Source: Belliella kenyensis | Lineage (GTDB): Bacteria; Bacteroidota; Bacteroidia; Cytophagales; Cyclobacteriaceae | Assembly: GCF_022549675.1 (NCBI RefSeq) | Contig: NZ_JAKZGR010000016.1 | Span: 1 to 64,000 of the forward strand | Direction: 5' to 3' | Length of the DNA: 64,000 nucleotides | Part shown: one piece after another, positions 26,009-33,992 of the stretch | Layout: every line of letters begins with the position of its first letter | Numbering within the stretch: position 1 is the first letter of the stretch | Translations under genes and position numbers: made by a program | Notes under the pieces: generated by a model | Databases searched by the model: none | The model's input: the letters and a program-made list of their open reading frames with translations, nothing else | What the model was told of the DNA's origin: nothing

Positions 26009-27478
26009 TTAGCCAACACGCTCAAATATCCTTCTGAAGCTACATGCCTCTGCAAGTTTGCCATGCAATTCGGAAATTGGCACTCGCTCTTGCTCTGTAG
26101 TATCTCTGTGCCTGATCGTCACGGTATTGTCTTCTAGTGTCTGATGATCCACAGCGATACAATATGGTGTGCCTATCAAGTCTTGTCGGGTATATCTCTT
26201 ACCGATCGACGCTGCATCTTCATAGATGATATTGAAATCATACTTCAATGCTTCAAAGATTTCCTTTCCTTTTTCAGGAAGCCCATCCTTTTTGGTCAAT
26301 GGTAAAATTGCTGCTTTCACCGGAGCGATTGCAGGGTGGAATTTCAAGTAGGTACGTTTTTTCCCCTCCACTTCTTCATCCACAAATGCATTGCAAAGCG
26401 TCATCAAAAACAACCTATCTGCTCCAATTGAAGTCTCAATGACATATGGAATATAATTCTGATTGATTTCAGGATCAAAGTATTGTTGCTTCTTTTTAGA
26501 GAACTCCTGATGACTCTTCAAGTCAAAGTCTGTTCTCGAGTGAATACCCTCTACTTCTTTGAAGCCGAATGGAAATTGGTACTCGATATCCATTGCAGCA
26601 TTGGCATAATGTGCCAACTTCTCGTGATCGTGTCTTCTTAGCTTATCCTGCGGCACTCCAAGTGCCAAGTGCCAATTCATTCTGGTATCAGACCAAGCTT
26701 TGTACCAATCAAGTTCAGATCCAGGGCGTACAAAGAATTGCATTTCCATTTGCTCAAACTCCCGCATTCTGAAGATAAACTGTCGCGCTACGATTTCATT
26801 TCTAAAGGCTTTTCCAATCTGTGCAATACCGAAAGGCACTTTCATACGTGCTGTTTTCTGTACATTCAGAAAGTTGACGAAAATACCTTGTGCTGTCTCT
26901 GGTCTCAAATAGATCGTAGAAGCATCTTCTGCTACAGATCCTACTTGTGTAGAAAACATCAAGTTGAACTGTCTTACATCTGTCCAGTTACTTGTACCAG
27001 AGATAGGACATTTGATGTCCTCTTGAATGATCAAGTCCCTTACGCCAGCCAAATCTTCTGCTTCAAGCAATCTCCCCATGGCTTGGAGCAAGTTTTGAGC
27101 ACGATCTATATCACCAGCATTTTCATAAGAGGCAGCTTTCTCTTCTATCAACACATCCGCTCTATACCTTTTCTTAGAATCTTTGTTATCGATCATTGGG
27201 TCGTTGAAACTATCCACGTGACCAGAAGCTTTCCAAGTAGTAGGGTGCATAAAAATCGCCGCATCTATCCCTACGATATTCTCGTTGAGACGAGTCATCG
27301 TCTCCCACCAGAGTCTCTTAAGGTTGTTTTTCAACTCCACACCATAGGCACCATAATCATACACTGCCTGCAGTCCATCATAAATCTCAGATGAAGGGTA
27401 CACAAATCCATACTCTTTGGCATGGGAAATAATATCTTTCAGTTGAGCATTCTCTGCTCCTTGTTCGTTTTTTGCCAT
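26009..27478 (-). CDS. glyS: Glycine--tRNA ligase (class II, homodimeric)
   Basis: 489 residues of the eukaryote/archaea-like alpha2 form common in Bacteroidota. Visible: VYPSSEIYDGLQAVYDYGAYG at the N-terminus, motif 2 FGIAQIGKAFRNEI followed by FIFRMREFEQMEMQFF, motif 3 region ETSIGADRLFL, and the anticodon-binding domain with GKRYTRQDLIGTPYCIAVD. The insert with CPISGTSNW is as in bacterial relatives. The 241-residue open frame antisense to it is a shadow. Confidence 0.97.
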   Translation of the reverse strand: MAKNEQGAENAQLKDIISHAKEYGFVYPSSEIYDGLQAVYDYGAYGVELKNNLKRLWWETMTRLNENIVGIDAAIFMHPTTWKASGHVDSFNDPMIDNKDSKKRYRADVLIEEKAASYENAGDIDRAQNLLQAMGRLLEAEDLAGVRDLIIQEDIKCPISGTSNWTDVRQFNLMFSTQVGSVAEDASTIYLRPETAQGIFVNFLNVQKTARMKVPFGIAQIGKAFRNEIVARQFIFRMREFEQMEMQFFVRPGSELDWYKAWSDTRMNWHLALGVPQDKLRRHDHEKLAHYANAAMDIEYQFPFGFKEVEGIHSRTDFDLKSHQEFSKKKQQYFDPEINQNYIPYVIETSIGADRLFLMTLCNAFVDEEVEGKKRTYLKFHPAIAPVKAAILPLTKKDGLPEKGKEIFEALKYDFNIIYEDAASIGKRYTRQDLIGTPYCIAVDHQTLEDNTVTIRHRDTTEQERVPISELHGKLAEACSFRRIFERVG

Positions 27479-27483
27479 AGGCG

Positions 27484-27491
27484 CAAAAATA
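27484..27491 (-). promoter_or_regulatory. Candidate -7 element for glyS
   Basis: TATTTTTG on the minus strand fits TAnnTTTG just before the glyS ATG. The upstream half-element is not clear, and the very short leader makes this uncertain. Confidence 0.25.
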
Positions 27492-27571
27492 AATAAACTT
27501 CTTGATAAGTAGGCGAAGAAATTGGCTTTTGGAACAGCTTATCAAAATTCTTTTGAAATGCTTGTCATATA

Positions 27572-28084
27572 ATGAGTAAATTTATTCACCAACATGTAGT
27601 TATGACATCAAAGGAATTGGAAGTTTTGATCAAAGCGCATCACAGAGAAGCATTTCTCTGGTCTAGGCAATGCTGTGGTTTTGATACCTCACTTGCTGAA
27701 GACATACTTCAACATGCTTATCTCAAGGTATTGGAAGGAAAAGCAAAATTCGGTCATCAATCCAGTCCAAAAACATGGCTTTTTGCAGTGATCAGGTTTA
27801 CAGCTATGGAATGGCTACGCAAAACAAACCACACTCAAACATTGGATGGTGTAGAAGTAGAAGATATAGAGCCTGATAGGCCAGTTGAAAGTCAAGAAGA
27901 TATGCTCAATCTTCTCCCTAGCCGACAAAAGGAAGTGCTGCTATTGGTCTTCTATCATCAGATGACCATCGAAAAAGCTGCCGAAATCATGGAAGTAAGC
28001 TTAGGCACTGCAAGAACGCACTATGAGAGAGCAAAGAAGAGTTTGAAGGTATTAATTGAAAAGAAACATGAAAATGCTAGATAA
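27572..28084 (+). CDS. ECF-type RNA polymerase sigma factor
   Basis: 170 residues. Region 2 (FLWSRQCCGFDTSLAEDILQHAYLKVLEG ... WLFAVIRFTAMEWLRK) and region 4 (LLPSRQKEVLLLVFYHQMTIEKAAEIMEVSLGTARTHYERAKKSL) are both present. The start could be an internal ATG at 27602. It overlaps the membrane anti-sigma-like gene, the usual arrangement for an ECF/anti-sigma pair. A periplasmic Spy-like protein follows. Confidence 0.92.
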   Translation: MSKFIHQHVVMTSKELEVLIKAHHREAFLWSRQCCGFDTSLAEDILQHAYLKVLEGKAKFGHQSSPKTWLFAVIRFTAMEWLRKTNHTQTLDGVEVEDIEPDRPVESQEDMLNLLPSRQKEVLLLVFYHQMTIEKAAEIMEVSLGTARTHYERAKKSLKVLIEKKHENAR

Positions 28085-28397
28085 AGAGGAAAAGGAGTTG
28101 GAGTTGTTCTTTTCCGAATTGAAATCAAAAGACCAAGGTATCTCTACTCCAGCCTTGCCTGCTTTCAAAGCTAAATCTTACAAAATATGGCGATGGATAC
28201 CCGCCGGCATAGCTGCAGCACTTGTCGCAGCCATCTGGATGGGTACAAGTGACAAAAAGGATGAAACATTGGCAAAAGATGTGATCATCATTTCCCTGAT
28301 AGAAGATGAAAACCAAAAACAACAGCTGATCATAGAGACCACCTCTTCCATGGATATTTGGGAATCTCCTACAGCTTCATTATTAGAACTAAACTAA
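28068..28397 (+). CDS. Putative membrane-anchored anti-sigma factor
   Basis: About 109 residues from ATG 28068 (ATG 28074 also possible; the frame opens with TTG at 28056). It has a short cytoplasmic acidic N-terminal part ([15 protein letters not shown]), one helix ([19 protein letters not shown], about 45-63) and a short periplasmic tail. It overlaps the sigma gene by 17 bp. No zinc-binding HxxxCxxC motif is seen, so the function rests on position and topology. Confidence 0.65.
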   Translation: MKMLDKEEKELELFFSELKSKDQGISTPALPAFKAKSYKIWRWIPAGIAAALVAAIWMGTSDKKDETLAKDVIIISLIEDENQKQQLIIETTSSMDIWESPTASLLELN

Positions 28398-28404
28398 CAA
28401 CAAC

Positions 28405-29073
28405 ATGAAAAATTTGATCACCATATACTTTCTGCTTCTTGCTGGAATAGCACAAGGGCAAGATTTGTTTCAGGGCACGCTATTTTCTGCTGACCATATC
28501 ATGAAAAACAGGGACAAAATATCCCTTACTGATCAACAAGCAGATAAAATTAAAGCAATCCATGGCAAAAACGCTGGGGAATTCAGTACACTAAAATGGG
28601 ACCTAGATGCAGAGAATGAAAAGCTCAAAAAAATGCTTCAAGAACCAAAGATCAACACAGATGCTGCATCAAAACAAATGGACAAAATCCTGAACTTGGA
28701 GACCCAACTGAAGAAAAAGCAGTTCACTAACTTACTGGCAATCAGAGGTGAGCTCAATGATAGCCAAACAAAGTCACTTGCTGATCTCAACAAGTCAGTC
28801 TTATCCTTTAAAGCAAGTGGGACAGACAACAACACGGCAAATAACAATTCGGGCACTAGCATTAAGCTCAGTGGAAAGTCCACCCTTTCGCCAGAAAACA
28901 AACCCCTATTTGTAATAGTCGAAAATGGTAAGGAAACATTTGTGAAAGACATTGATCAATATGACCCAAATGAAATAGAGTCCATTTCAGTCCATAAAGA
29001 TGCTAATGCAATCAATCTTTATGGTTCTAGGGCAGCAAATGGAGTAATTGTGATCACTTTGAAAAAGAAGTAA
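28405..29073 (+). CDS. Secreted Spy/LTXXQ-like protein with a TonB-plug-like C-terminal tail
   Basis: 222 residues. It has a signal peptide ([19 protein letters not shown]), then a helical part (about 25-135) with [17 protein letters not shown] and paired helices, as in the Spy/CpxP and metal-sensor families. A low-complexity linker ([11 protein letters not shown]) leads to a C-terminal part with [36 protein letters not shown] (in pieces). That tail is like the plug end of SusC-type receptors and BlaR1-like proteins. It is the third gene behind the sigma/anti-sigma pair, so it may sense periplasmic stress and feed the anti-sigma (inference). Confidence 0.72.
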   Translation: MKNLITIYFLLLAGIAQGQDLFQGTLFSADHIMKNRDKISLTDQQADKIKAIHGKNAGEFSTLKWDLDAENEKLKKMLQEPKINTDAASKQMDKILNLETQLKKKQFTNLLAIRGELNDSQTKSLADLNKSVLSFKASGTDNNTANNNSGTSIKLSGKSTLSPENKPLFVIVENGKETFVKDIDQYDPNEIESISVHKDANAINLYGSRAANGVIVITLKKK

Positions 29074-29575
29074 AACTATGTAGGCTACAAAAAGTCGGAT
29101 TTGAGTAAGATGGGGGTGTACCAATGAAGGCAATTGAATTATTAGTACAATTTTGTAAACTCAATGTTCACGGCAAAGAATTAGAAGGCTACGTGAAGGA
29201 CGCTAAGGGGAATTGATTTCATCAAAGCACAGAATCTCCTTTGCGTCCTTTACGAAAACTTTGTGGCCTCTGCGGTTAATCTTTTGTATGAAAGAAAACC
29301 AAGAAAACATCCACTATACATATGCAGGTTTCCATACCCCTACCCATCTTTGCGCCTCTGCGTGCAAAAAAATCCAACTAACTTCACAGAATCTACAATA
29401 GAACAAACCTCCGATCCACCATAGCAGACCGAAGGTTCTATTGATTTAATCTTAGCGACCTCTGCACCTTTGCGTTCTTTGCAAGAGGAAAAAAAGAATC
29501 AAATAATTTAAAAATAGAAATAAATGAAGGCCGTAATTTTACAACCTTCATTCACAAAAACTGTATTTCAGATGC
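29074..29575. other. Intergenic region built of TTTGCG(C/T)CT-type repeats
   Basis: No gene. It contains several CTTTGCGTCC, CCTCTGCGG and CTTTGCGCC words typical of Bacteroidota intergenic repeats, including the ~140-bp block shared with 38479-38617. The short plus-strand ORF in it is not credible. Confidence 0.6.
29351..29493. repeat. Dispersed intergenic repeat of about 140 bp, copy A
   Basis: From TGCGCCTCTGCGTGCAAAAA through CCTCCGATCCACCATAG and ACCGAAGGTTCTATT to CTTTGC. It matches 38479-38617 with a few substitutions and short indels. The centre (AACCTCCG ... CCGAAGGTT) can form an imperfect hairpin. Confidence 0.8.
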
Positions 29576-30307
29576 TTATTTGAGACTCCCCTTGTTCCAG
29601 TTGAACGGTAGCCCCATTTCAAACTGCACAGAAAAGTAAGGAAATGAATCCTTTGGAGGACTACCAAGGTTTGTGAAATAAGACTCCCAAGGGTAGTTAC
29701 CTGTAGGTATTCTGTATGCAAACTTCAACCTAAATAAGCCTGTAGATTCTACCCAATGTTCTGCCAGGTCAACCCCAAACCCTACCAAAATACCTTCCGA
29801 AAAATGCTGAAGGTTCATGGAAGTACCTGGGTTTTGTAGCAAATTCCCTATATCATCAGGTTCTATCTCCTTAGACAATATAAGGTTGGTATCAGTCAAA
29901 GAGATTCCTATCAATGGGTAAAATGTGAATGAACCCTTCCTGAACAAATGATACTGCAGAAAGATATTTGCAGTAAGAGGAGTTCGGTTTATTTGTGAGT
30001 TCAATTGATCAATGTAAACCGTTTGTGATCCAACCAAAGCATTAATCCCTGTTTCAAAACGCTTCATTCTGTAGGAAACGCCAATCCCATAATTGAAACT
30101 ACCACGAGGGATATAGGGATACCAATTCTCTACCAACAATGAGTTCAGGTTACTTGGACTAGATATCATGAATGACGGTATGATCAAAGATACACTAAAC
30201 CCTCTATCTAAATCAGGTCCATCTCTGACGGTATTCCAAAAGGATTCTTGCGCAATTGATGAAAATGATATCAGAAGCGCAATGAATGATAAAATTGTTT
30301 TTTTCAT
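29576..30307 (-). CDS. Predicted outer membrane beta-barrel protein
   Basis: The start is placed at ATG 30307 (MKKTILSFIALLISFSSIAQ, a clear signal peptide), 1 bp after the stop of the upstream lipoprotein gene. The mature part (about 220 residues) has alternating strands (FNYGIGVSYRMKRFETGINAL, FTFYPLIGISLTDTN, GLFRLKFAYRIP) and ends in FSVQFEMGLPFNWNKG, as for an outer membrane barrel. No family is recognised. It is co-transcribed with the 307-residue lipoprotein and may be its membrane partner. Confidence 0.6.
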   Translation of the reverse strand: MKKTILSFIALLISFSSIAQESFWNTVRDGPDLDRGFSVSLIIPSFMISSPSNLNSLLVENWYPYIPRGSFNYGIGVSYRMKRFETGINALVGSQTVYIDQLNSQINRTPLTANIFLQYHLFRKGSFTFYPLIGISLTDTNLILSKEIEPDDIGNLLQNPGTSMNLQHFSEGILVGFGVDLAEHWVESTGLFRLKFAYRIPTGNYPWESYFTNLGSPPKDSFPYFSVQFEMGLPFNWNKGSLK

Positions 30308-30308
30308 A

Positions 30309-31232
30309 TTACCAAGCGACTTTAACTGCTGCATAAATTGACTCTTTTCCTAATCCCTTCCATTCCTCGTCCCACTTTTGGACAGCCCCAATCATTCCTT
30401 TACCCAAACCATATGTTAATGCTGCATACATTTTACCCCCTGCTACCGTGGTTTTAGTTGTTACTGCTGCCAACCCCGCTTTATGACCTAAATATAGACT
30501 TTTCAATTTAATGGCAGGAACAGCAAGTCCAACAGTATAGACTACTGCAACTGTAATTGCAGCTACTAATAAGGTTCTAACTAAAGCTCTTCCAAACCTT
30601 GTTCTTATAAATCCATTTTCAAGTGTAGTAGGATCTTGCAGAATTAAAGAAAGTTCATCGGTAATCTCATCGAATACATAAAATGCATCTGATAAATCGC
30701 CTCTATCAGTTGTCGAAAGATTAGTGTCAGATTTAATAATGTTCCCCCTACTTTTACAAATGGTCTTCAACTCATTTCTAACCTGATTTTCAGACATAAA
30801 ACCCTTCTCATATCTATCAGCAATTTGATTCATTGCATTTTCAAACTGATCAATATGCATTCTTACTCTAGGACTCAAACTACTTTTGTCTAACACTGCT
30901 TCATTTGCAAGCACATTCCCTTGAAAGGGGGCATCCCATGAAGTTTCTGGAATTACATTGAAAAAAGAATCACTGGTATTAAACCCTTGGGCTATATCCC
31001 CAATATACCTCTCTATCCTTTTCTCACTATCATAAATCGATCTAAAATTTTTGCCCTTTTTGGAATTTCTTGCTTCCTCCTCATAAGATCTAGTGGCTTT
31101 ATTGACCGCTCCCAAAAACACGAGCCTGTCAAACTTTTGTTCTACACTTTCAGGTTCCTTCGCCAGTGGCTCCTCTTTTAGCTCTTGACAAGATGCGAAA
31201 AACAACAATCCAACCATCATAAAAACAGTCAA
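30309..31232 (-). CDS. Lipoprotein with Gly/Ala-rich hydrophobic C-terminal region
   Basis: 307 residues if TTG 31232 is the start (MTVFMMVGLLFFASCQ, lipobox FASC); ATG 31220 or 31217 would leave a very short signal. The middle part is helical and charged. Residues about 220-250 (VRTLLVAAITVAVVYTVGLA) and 258-292 (GHKAGLAAVTTKT ... ALTYGLGKGMIGAV) are hydrophobic and Gly/Ala-rich, as in membrane-inserting domains. The leader and signal are nearly identical to those of the metallopeptidase gene at 37619, although the rest is unrelated. Function unknown; a secreted membrane-active effector is one possibility. Confidence 0.6.
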   Translation of the reverse strand: MTVFMMVGLLFFASCQELKEEPLAKEPESVEQKFDRLVFLGAVNKATRSYEEEARNSKKGKNFRSIYDSEKRIERYIGDIAQGFNTSDSFFNVIPETSWDAPFQGNVLANEAVLDKSSLSPRVRMHIDQFENAMNQIADRYEKGFMSENQVRNELKTICKSRGNIIKSDTNLSTTDRGDLSDAFYVFDEITDELSLILQDPTTLENGFIRTRFGRALVRTLLVAAITVAVVYTVGLAVPAIKLKSLYLGHKAGLAAVTTKTTVAGGKMYAALTYGLGKGMIGAVQKWDEEWKGLGKESIYAAVKVAW

Positions 31233-31255
31233 GCTGTTTGACCCTAATCTGCTTA

Positions 31256-31263
31256 CAAAATTA
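31256..31263 (-). promoter_or_regulatory. Candidate -7 promoter element of the lipoprotein operon
   Basis: TAATTTTG fits TAnnTTTG and lies 23 bases before the TTG start and about 35 before ATG 31220. The -33 region would fall within the 10-bp repeats, where no TTTG is present. Confidence 0.35.
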
Positions 31264-31266
31264 AAT

Positions 31267-31306
31267 CTGTAATGTTCTGTAATGTTCTGTAATGTTCTGT
31301 AATGTT
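31267..31306. repeat. 10-bp tandem repeat CTGTAATGTT, four units
   Basis: Four exact units lie upstream of the start of the 307-residue lipoprotein gene. The paralogous leader at 37654-37673 has two units. Confidence 0.95.
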
Positions 31307-31413
31307 CTCGTAATTAAAATTTGTTTTTGATTAAAGAATAAGTATAAAATAATGTTTTATTAAGTAAATAAAACATTATTAAAAAAATCAATTCATAAAT
31401 AAAAAAATATTGA

Positions 31414-31551
31414 ATTTTTCATTTAAGAGCTGAATGTGGTGGGCTATTTGGTGAAGCTCTATCCTTCAATAGCTCTATCAAGGTTGTAAACAAAACCAAG
31501 GAAATTCTCGAACTTAAGAAAAATCACAATGTAAAGAAGCGGAAGAAATGA
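31414..31551 (+). pseudogene. Short gene remnant
   Basis: After an in-frame stop the plus strand reads about 45 codons (IFHLRAECGGLFGEALS, then VVNKTKEILELKK and NVKKRKK) to TGA 31549-31551, without a start codon. The lysine-rich end looks like the C-terminus of a real protein, but no family is recognised. Confidence 0.3.
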
Positions 31552-31617
31552 GATAATTAGACAGCCGATAACTAACTCAAAATAAATAGGTTAAAGTTTT
31601 CAAATGCTTCTATGTAA

Positions 31618-31905
31618 TTACAATATTTGACCAACGTCTTGCCTTCCAACGATAGCCATGATCTCCACAACCTCACTATTTATATTAAAATAAATAGTGT
31701 CTGATCCACACACGCAACGCCTATATCCCTTTTTTATGTGATCTATTGCTTCAAATGAATAGGGTCTTTCAGCTATCGCATCAAAACAAATAAATAAGGA
31801 ATTAAAATACTTATCAGCTTGAATCGTCCCAAAATTTCTAACTCCATAGTGATGAATTCTGATCAAATCTTCTTTAGCAGCTTGACTAAGTTTATATCTT
31901 GCCAT
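31618..31905 (-). CDS. parE: ParE/RelE superfamily toxin
   Basis: 95 residues from ATG 31905 (MARYKLSQAAKEDL); the frame is open to 31929. Typical ParE elements: LSQAAKEDLIRIHHYG, FNSLFICFDAIAERPYSFEAIDHIKKGYRRCVCGSDTIYF and IMAIVGRQD. ParE toxins inhibit DNA gyrase. The start lies within the antitoxin gene (14-bp overlap), the standard antitoxin-first layout. The loop reads GVRNFGTIQADKYF. Confidence 0.9.
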   Translation of the reverse strand: MARYKLSQAAKEDLIRIHHYGVRNFGTIQADKYFNSLFICFDAIAERPYSFEAIDHIKKGYRRCVCGSDTIYFNINSEVVEIMAIVGRQDVGQIL

Positions 31906-32137
31906 TGAGCCTTGATTTTGACTCTTCAAGAATCTGATCTTTAGTGTTTTCGGTAAAACCGCTTTTCTCCGCCAAATCCAATTTTTTTCTAACCCAATCT
32001 ATCTGTGCTTGCTGATTTCTTGCCTGTCTGATTAAATCATTCACCAATTCACTTTTGCTACTGTACTCCTTGCTATCCACTTGGGATTTCAACCATTCAT
32101 CATTCGGTTCTGTCAAACTGATACTTTGTCTGTTCAT
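31892..32137 (-). CDS. parD: ParD-like antitoxin
   Basis: 81 residues. It begins MNRQSISLTEPNDEWLKSQV, a ribbon-helix-helix N-terminus for DNA binding. Then come SKSELVNDLIRQAR and an extended C-terminal part that would wrap the toxin. It is coupled to the ParE gene. The A+T-rich region upstream with a 12-bp-stem hairpin may hold the operator. Confidence 0.9.
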   Translation of the reverse strand: MNRQSISLTEPNDEWLKSQVDSKEYSSKSELVNDLIRQARNQQAQIDWVRKKLDLAEKSGFTENTKDQILEESKSRLNGKI

Positions 32138-32451
32138 GATCTATCTATTTGGTGCGAATTTACACCATTTTTGAACCAATTCAAATAAATAAAAGTAATT
32201 ACTTAAATCCACTTTTTCTAATTGAAACTAAAAAACTAATAATCTTGCCAATTGAAAATTGGCAAGATCGTATATGTAATTATTTACATCATGGTAGATT
32301 CCTCTTCTCAGCATGATATTTCTCATCACAAAACAAGGTGTTTCAATCCAATATGTAACTTAATCCCTAACCTGACCGATATAGTTTTTGTTATTCCTAA
32401 CATTTTGGTAATTGGTAGAAAAAAAGAAATCAGCCTTTATCCAGTCGAGAA
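32138..32451. other. Intergenic region between parDE and the lipoprotein array
   Basis: No gene. A perfect hairpin at 32242-32268 (12-bp arms ATCTTGCCAATT, loop GAA) could be a terminator for the array transcript or an operator for parDE. The plus-strand ORF 32252-32506 spans the hairpins and is rejected. Confidence 0.5.
32242..32268. terminator. Perfect 12-bp-stem hairpin after the array
   Basis: ATCTTGCCAATT-GAA-AATTGGCAAGAT. On the minus strand it is followed by TATTAGTTTTTTAG, a weak U-tract, so it may end the array transcript. It is not related in sequence to the array hairpins. Confidence 0.45.
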
Positions 32452-32480
32452 CTTTTCCAAAGTTTCGAACTTTGGAAAAG
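32452..32480. repeat. 29-nt hairpin, array copy 1 (distal end)
   Basis: Arms CTTTTCCAAAGTT / AACTTTGGAAAAG with loop TCG, identical in all five copies. This copy ends the array; beyond it the sequence no longer matches the modules. Confidence 0.95.
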
Positions 32481-32554
32481 TTTACTCCCAGATACTCACT
32501 TTATAGCCAATCTCACTAACTGATTTGTTTCTGGTTTTATTTTGGTGATAGTCC

Positions 32555-32941
32555 TTATTTCAAATCCTCTTCTGTGATCTCAAAGACAAACTTTTGGTAA
32601 TGTTTTCTATTGACTACCAATAACCAACTATCCCTATCATCCACATTGTATATATTCTTTCCAGGAGATTCTGGATAATAGGTTTTTTTGACTATATTGT
32701 TTACTTGGACTTGTATAGAATCAAAATAATCATATGAAAGAGACCAACCACCCCTATCACATTCACTTAGCTGAGTAAATGAAGTATTTGAATCTATCTC
32801 ATAACTAAAAGATTCCTCTCTACCTTCAAACAAAATTAAAATTAAATCATTTTCTGTTTCATTTTCAATTAAATAAAGAACACAATTATCTTTTCTACAA
32901 GAAGTTAGGACTAGAATAATTAATATATAAAACTTTTTCAT
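32555..32941 (-). CDS. Array lipoprotein 1
   Basis: 128 residues from ATG 32941 (MKKFYILIILVLTSCRKDNC); the frame also has TTG 32956 overlapping the preceding stop. Lipobox LTSC. Mature protein: conserved NCVLYLIENETEND, variable centre with one Cys (SECDRGGW), then conserved YFDSIQVQVNNIVKKTYY, SPGKNIYN and KFVFEITEEDLK. No known family. It is probably anchored in the outer membrane, with the conserved Cys pair able to form a disulfide. Confidence 0.8.
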   Translation of the reverse strand: MKKFYILIILVLTSCRKDNCVLYLIENETENDLILILFEGREESFSYEIDSNTSFTQLSECDRGGWSLSYDYFDSIQVQVNNIVKKTYYPESPGKNIYNVDDRDSWLLVVNRKHYQKFVFEITEEDLK

Positions 32942-32952
32942 ACTTTTTCCTT

Positions 32953-33164
32953 TCAATTATAATAATACGCTTCAAATAAATTATTCACTGCCTGCTGCTG
33001 TTGATTTCCATTGTTTTGAAGCAACCTGGTCCTAAAGCCCTGCACTGTCTCGACGCCCGGACGCAATGCCCCAAAGATTTGACTGATCGTGTAACCACTT
33101 GCATCATCCGTAAATCCAGATCTGACAAGATCCACATTGGTATCAGTTAAGTCAAATAGGAGAA
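32953..33164 (-). pseudogene. 3' fragment of the metallopeptidase gene, module 1
   Basis: It begins at the hairpin and reads LLFDLTDTNVDLVRSGFTDD to the end FEAYYYN, matching residues about 527-594 of the full-length protein. The frame is closed by TAA just upstream of the hairpin and no ATG is available, so it is probably not translated as a protein of its own. It may allow coupled re-initiation at the lipoprotein start, which overlaps its stop. Confidence 0.8.
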
Positions 33165-33193
33165 CTTTTCCAAAGTTTCGAACTTTGGAAAAG
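33165..33193. repeat. 29-nt hairpin, array copy 2
   Basis: Identical to 32452-32480. Confidence 0.95.
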
Positions 33194-33267
33194 TTTACTC
33201 CCAGATACTCACTTTATAGCCAATCTCACCAACTGATTTGTTTCTGGTTTTATTTTGGTATTATTCC

Positions 33268-33666
33268 TCAATTCAAATCCTCTTCTGTGATCTCAAAGAC
33301 AAACTTTCTGTAGTATTTTTTACTCTCAGATATTCTCCATGAATCTTGATCTTGAGTGTTGAAAATATTTTTCCCAGGACTATCTGGATAATAGGTTTTT
33401 TTGACTATGTTATCAACTATTAAATGAATAGAGTCACTTGTTATCTCCAGAATGGTTGGTGAACTCCCAATATCGCACCTTGAAAGTTGATTCTTAAAGG
33501 ATCTCGAATTAATTTCTTGGTCAATAAAATTAGATTGATCATGTGAACGTAAAATTATATTTGAATTCAATTTATTTTCAATCAAATAATCTACACATGA
33601 ATTTGGATCGCAGCTATACAAACCCAAAATAATAATACTTAACACTAAAATTTTTATCGCTTTCAT
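33268..33666 (-). CDS. Array lipoprotein 2
   Basis: 132 residues from ATG 33666 (MKAIKILVLSIIILGLYSCD). Lipobox LYSC. The conserved N-terminal CDPNSCVDYLIEN is followed by a divergent centre (NIILRSHDQSNFIDQEIN; SRCDIGSSPTILEITSDS) and the conserved tail. The last ~44 codons are almost identical to those of array lipoprotein 3, unlike copies 1, 4 and 5, which indicates a recombination block. Confidence 0.8.
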   Translation of the reverse strand: MKAIKILVLSIIILGLYSCDPNSCVDYLIENKLNSNIILRSHDQSNFIDQEINSRSFKNQLSRCDIGSSPTILEITSDSIHLIVDNIVKKTYYPDSPGKNIFNTQDQDSWRISESKKYYRKFVFEITEEDLN

Positions 33667-33677
33667 ATCTTTTCCTT

Positions 33678-33889
33678 TCAATTATAAAAATAAGCTTCAA
33701 AAAGATGATTCACCGCCTGCTGCTGTTGATTTCCATTGTTTTGAAGCAACCTGGTCCTAAAGCCCGGCACTGTCTCGACGCCCGGACGTAGTGCCACAAA
33801 GATTTGACTTATAGAATAACCACTTGCATCATCCGTAAATCCAGATCTGACAAGATCCACATTGGTATCAGTTAAGTCAAGTAGGAGAA
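33678..33889 (-). pseudogene. 3' fragment of the metallopeptidase gene, module 2
   Basis: Same extent as module 1. It ends NHLFEAYFYN, reads SISQIFVALRPGVETVPGF, and has no own start. Confidence 0.8.
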
Positions 33890-33918
33890 CTTTTCCAAAG
33901 TTTCGAACTTTGGAAAAG
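33890..33918. repeat. 29-nt hairpin, array copy 3
   Basis: Identical to 32452-32480. Confidence 0.95.
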
Positions 33919-33992
33919 TTTACTCCCAGATAACCACTTTATAGCCAATCTCACTAACTGATTTGTTTCTGGTTTTATTTTGGTATTATTCC

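Larger units (their letters stand above)
31176..31370. repeat. Duplicated leader of about 190 bp, copy 1
   Basis: It runs from the lipobox codons through CAAGCTGTTTGACCC, a 10-bp tandem repeat and the A+T-rich upstream region. It matches 37570-37740 almost base for base apart from repeat number and scattered changes upstream. It includes CAAAATTA (31256-31263), i.e. TAATTTTG on the minus strand, a TAnnTTTG fit. Confidence 0.85.

Noticed and set aside
26669-27394. 241-codon ORF on the plus strand
   Set aside because: It is antisense to glyS, has Cys/Arg/Phe-rich composition and no domain. It is a shadow frame of a highly conserved gene.
29213-29401. 62-codon plus-strand ORF
   Set aside because: It lies within dispersed intergenic repeat sequence and has no motif.
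32252-32506. 84-codon plus-strand ORF
   Set aside because: It spans two hairpins and the array edge, and its composition and position give no support.
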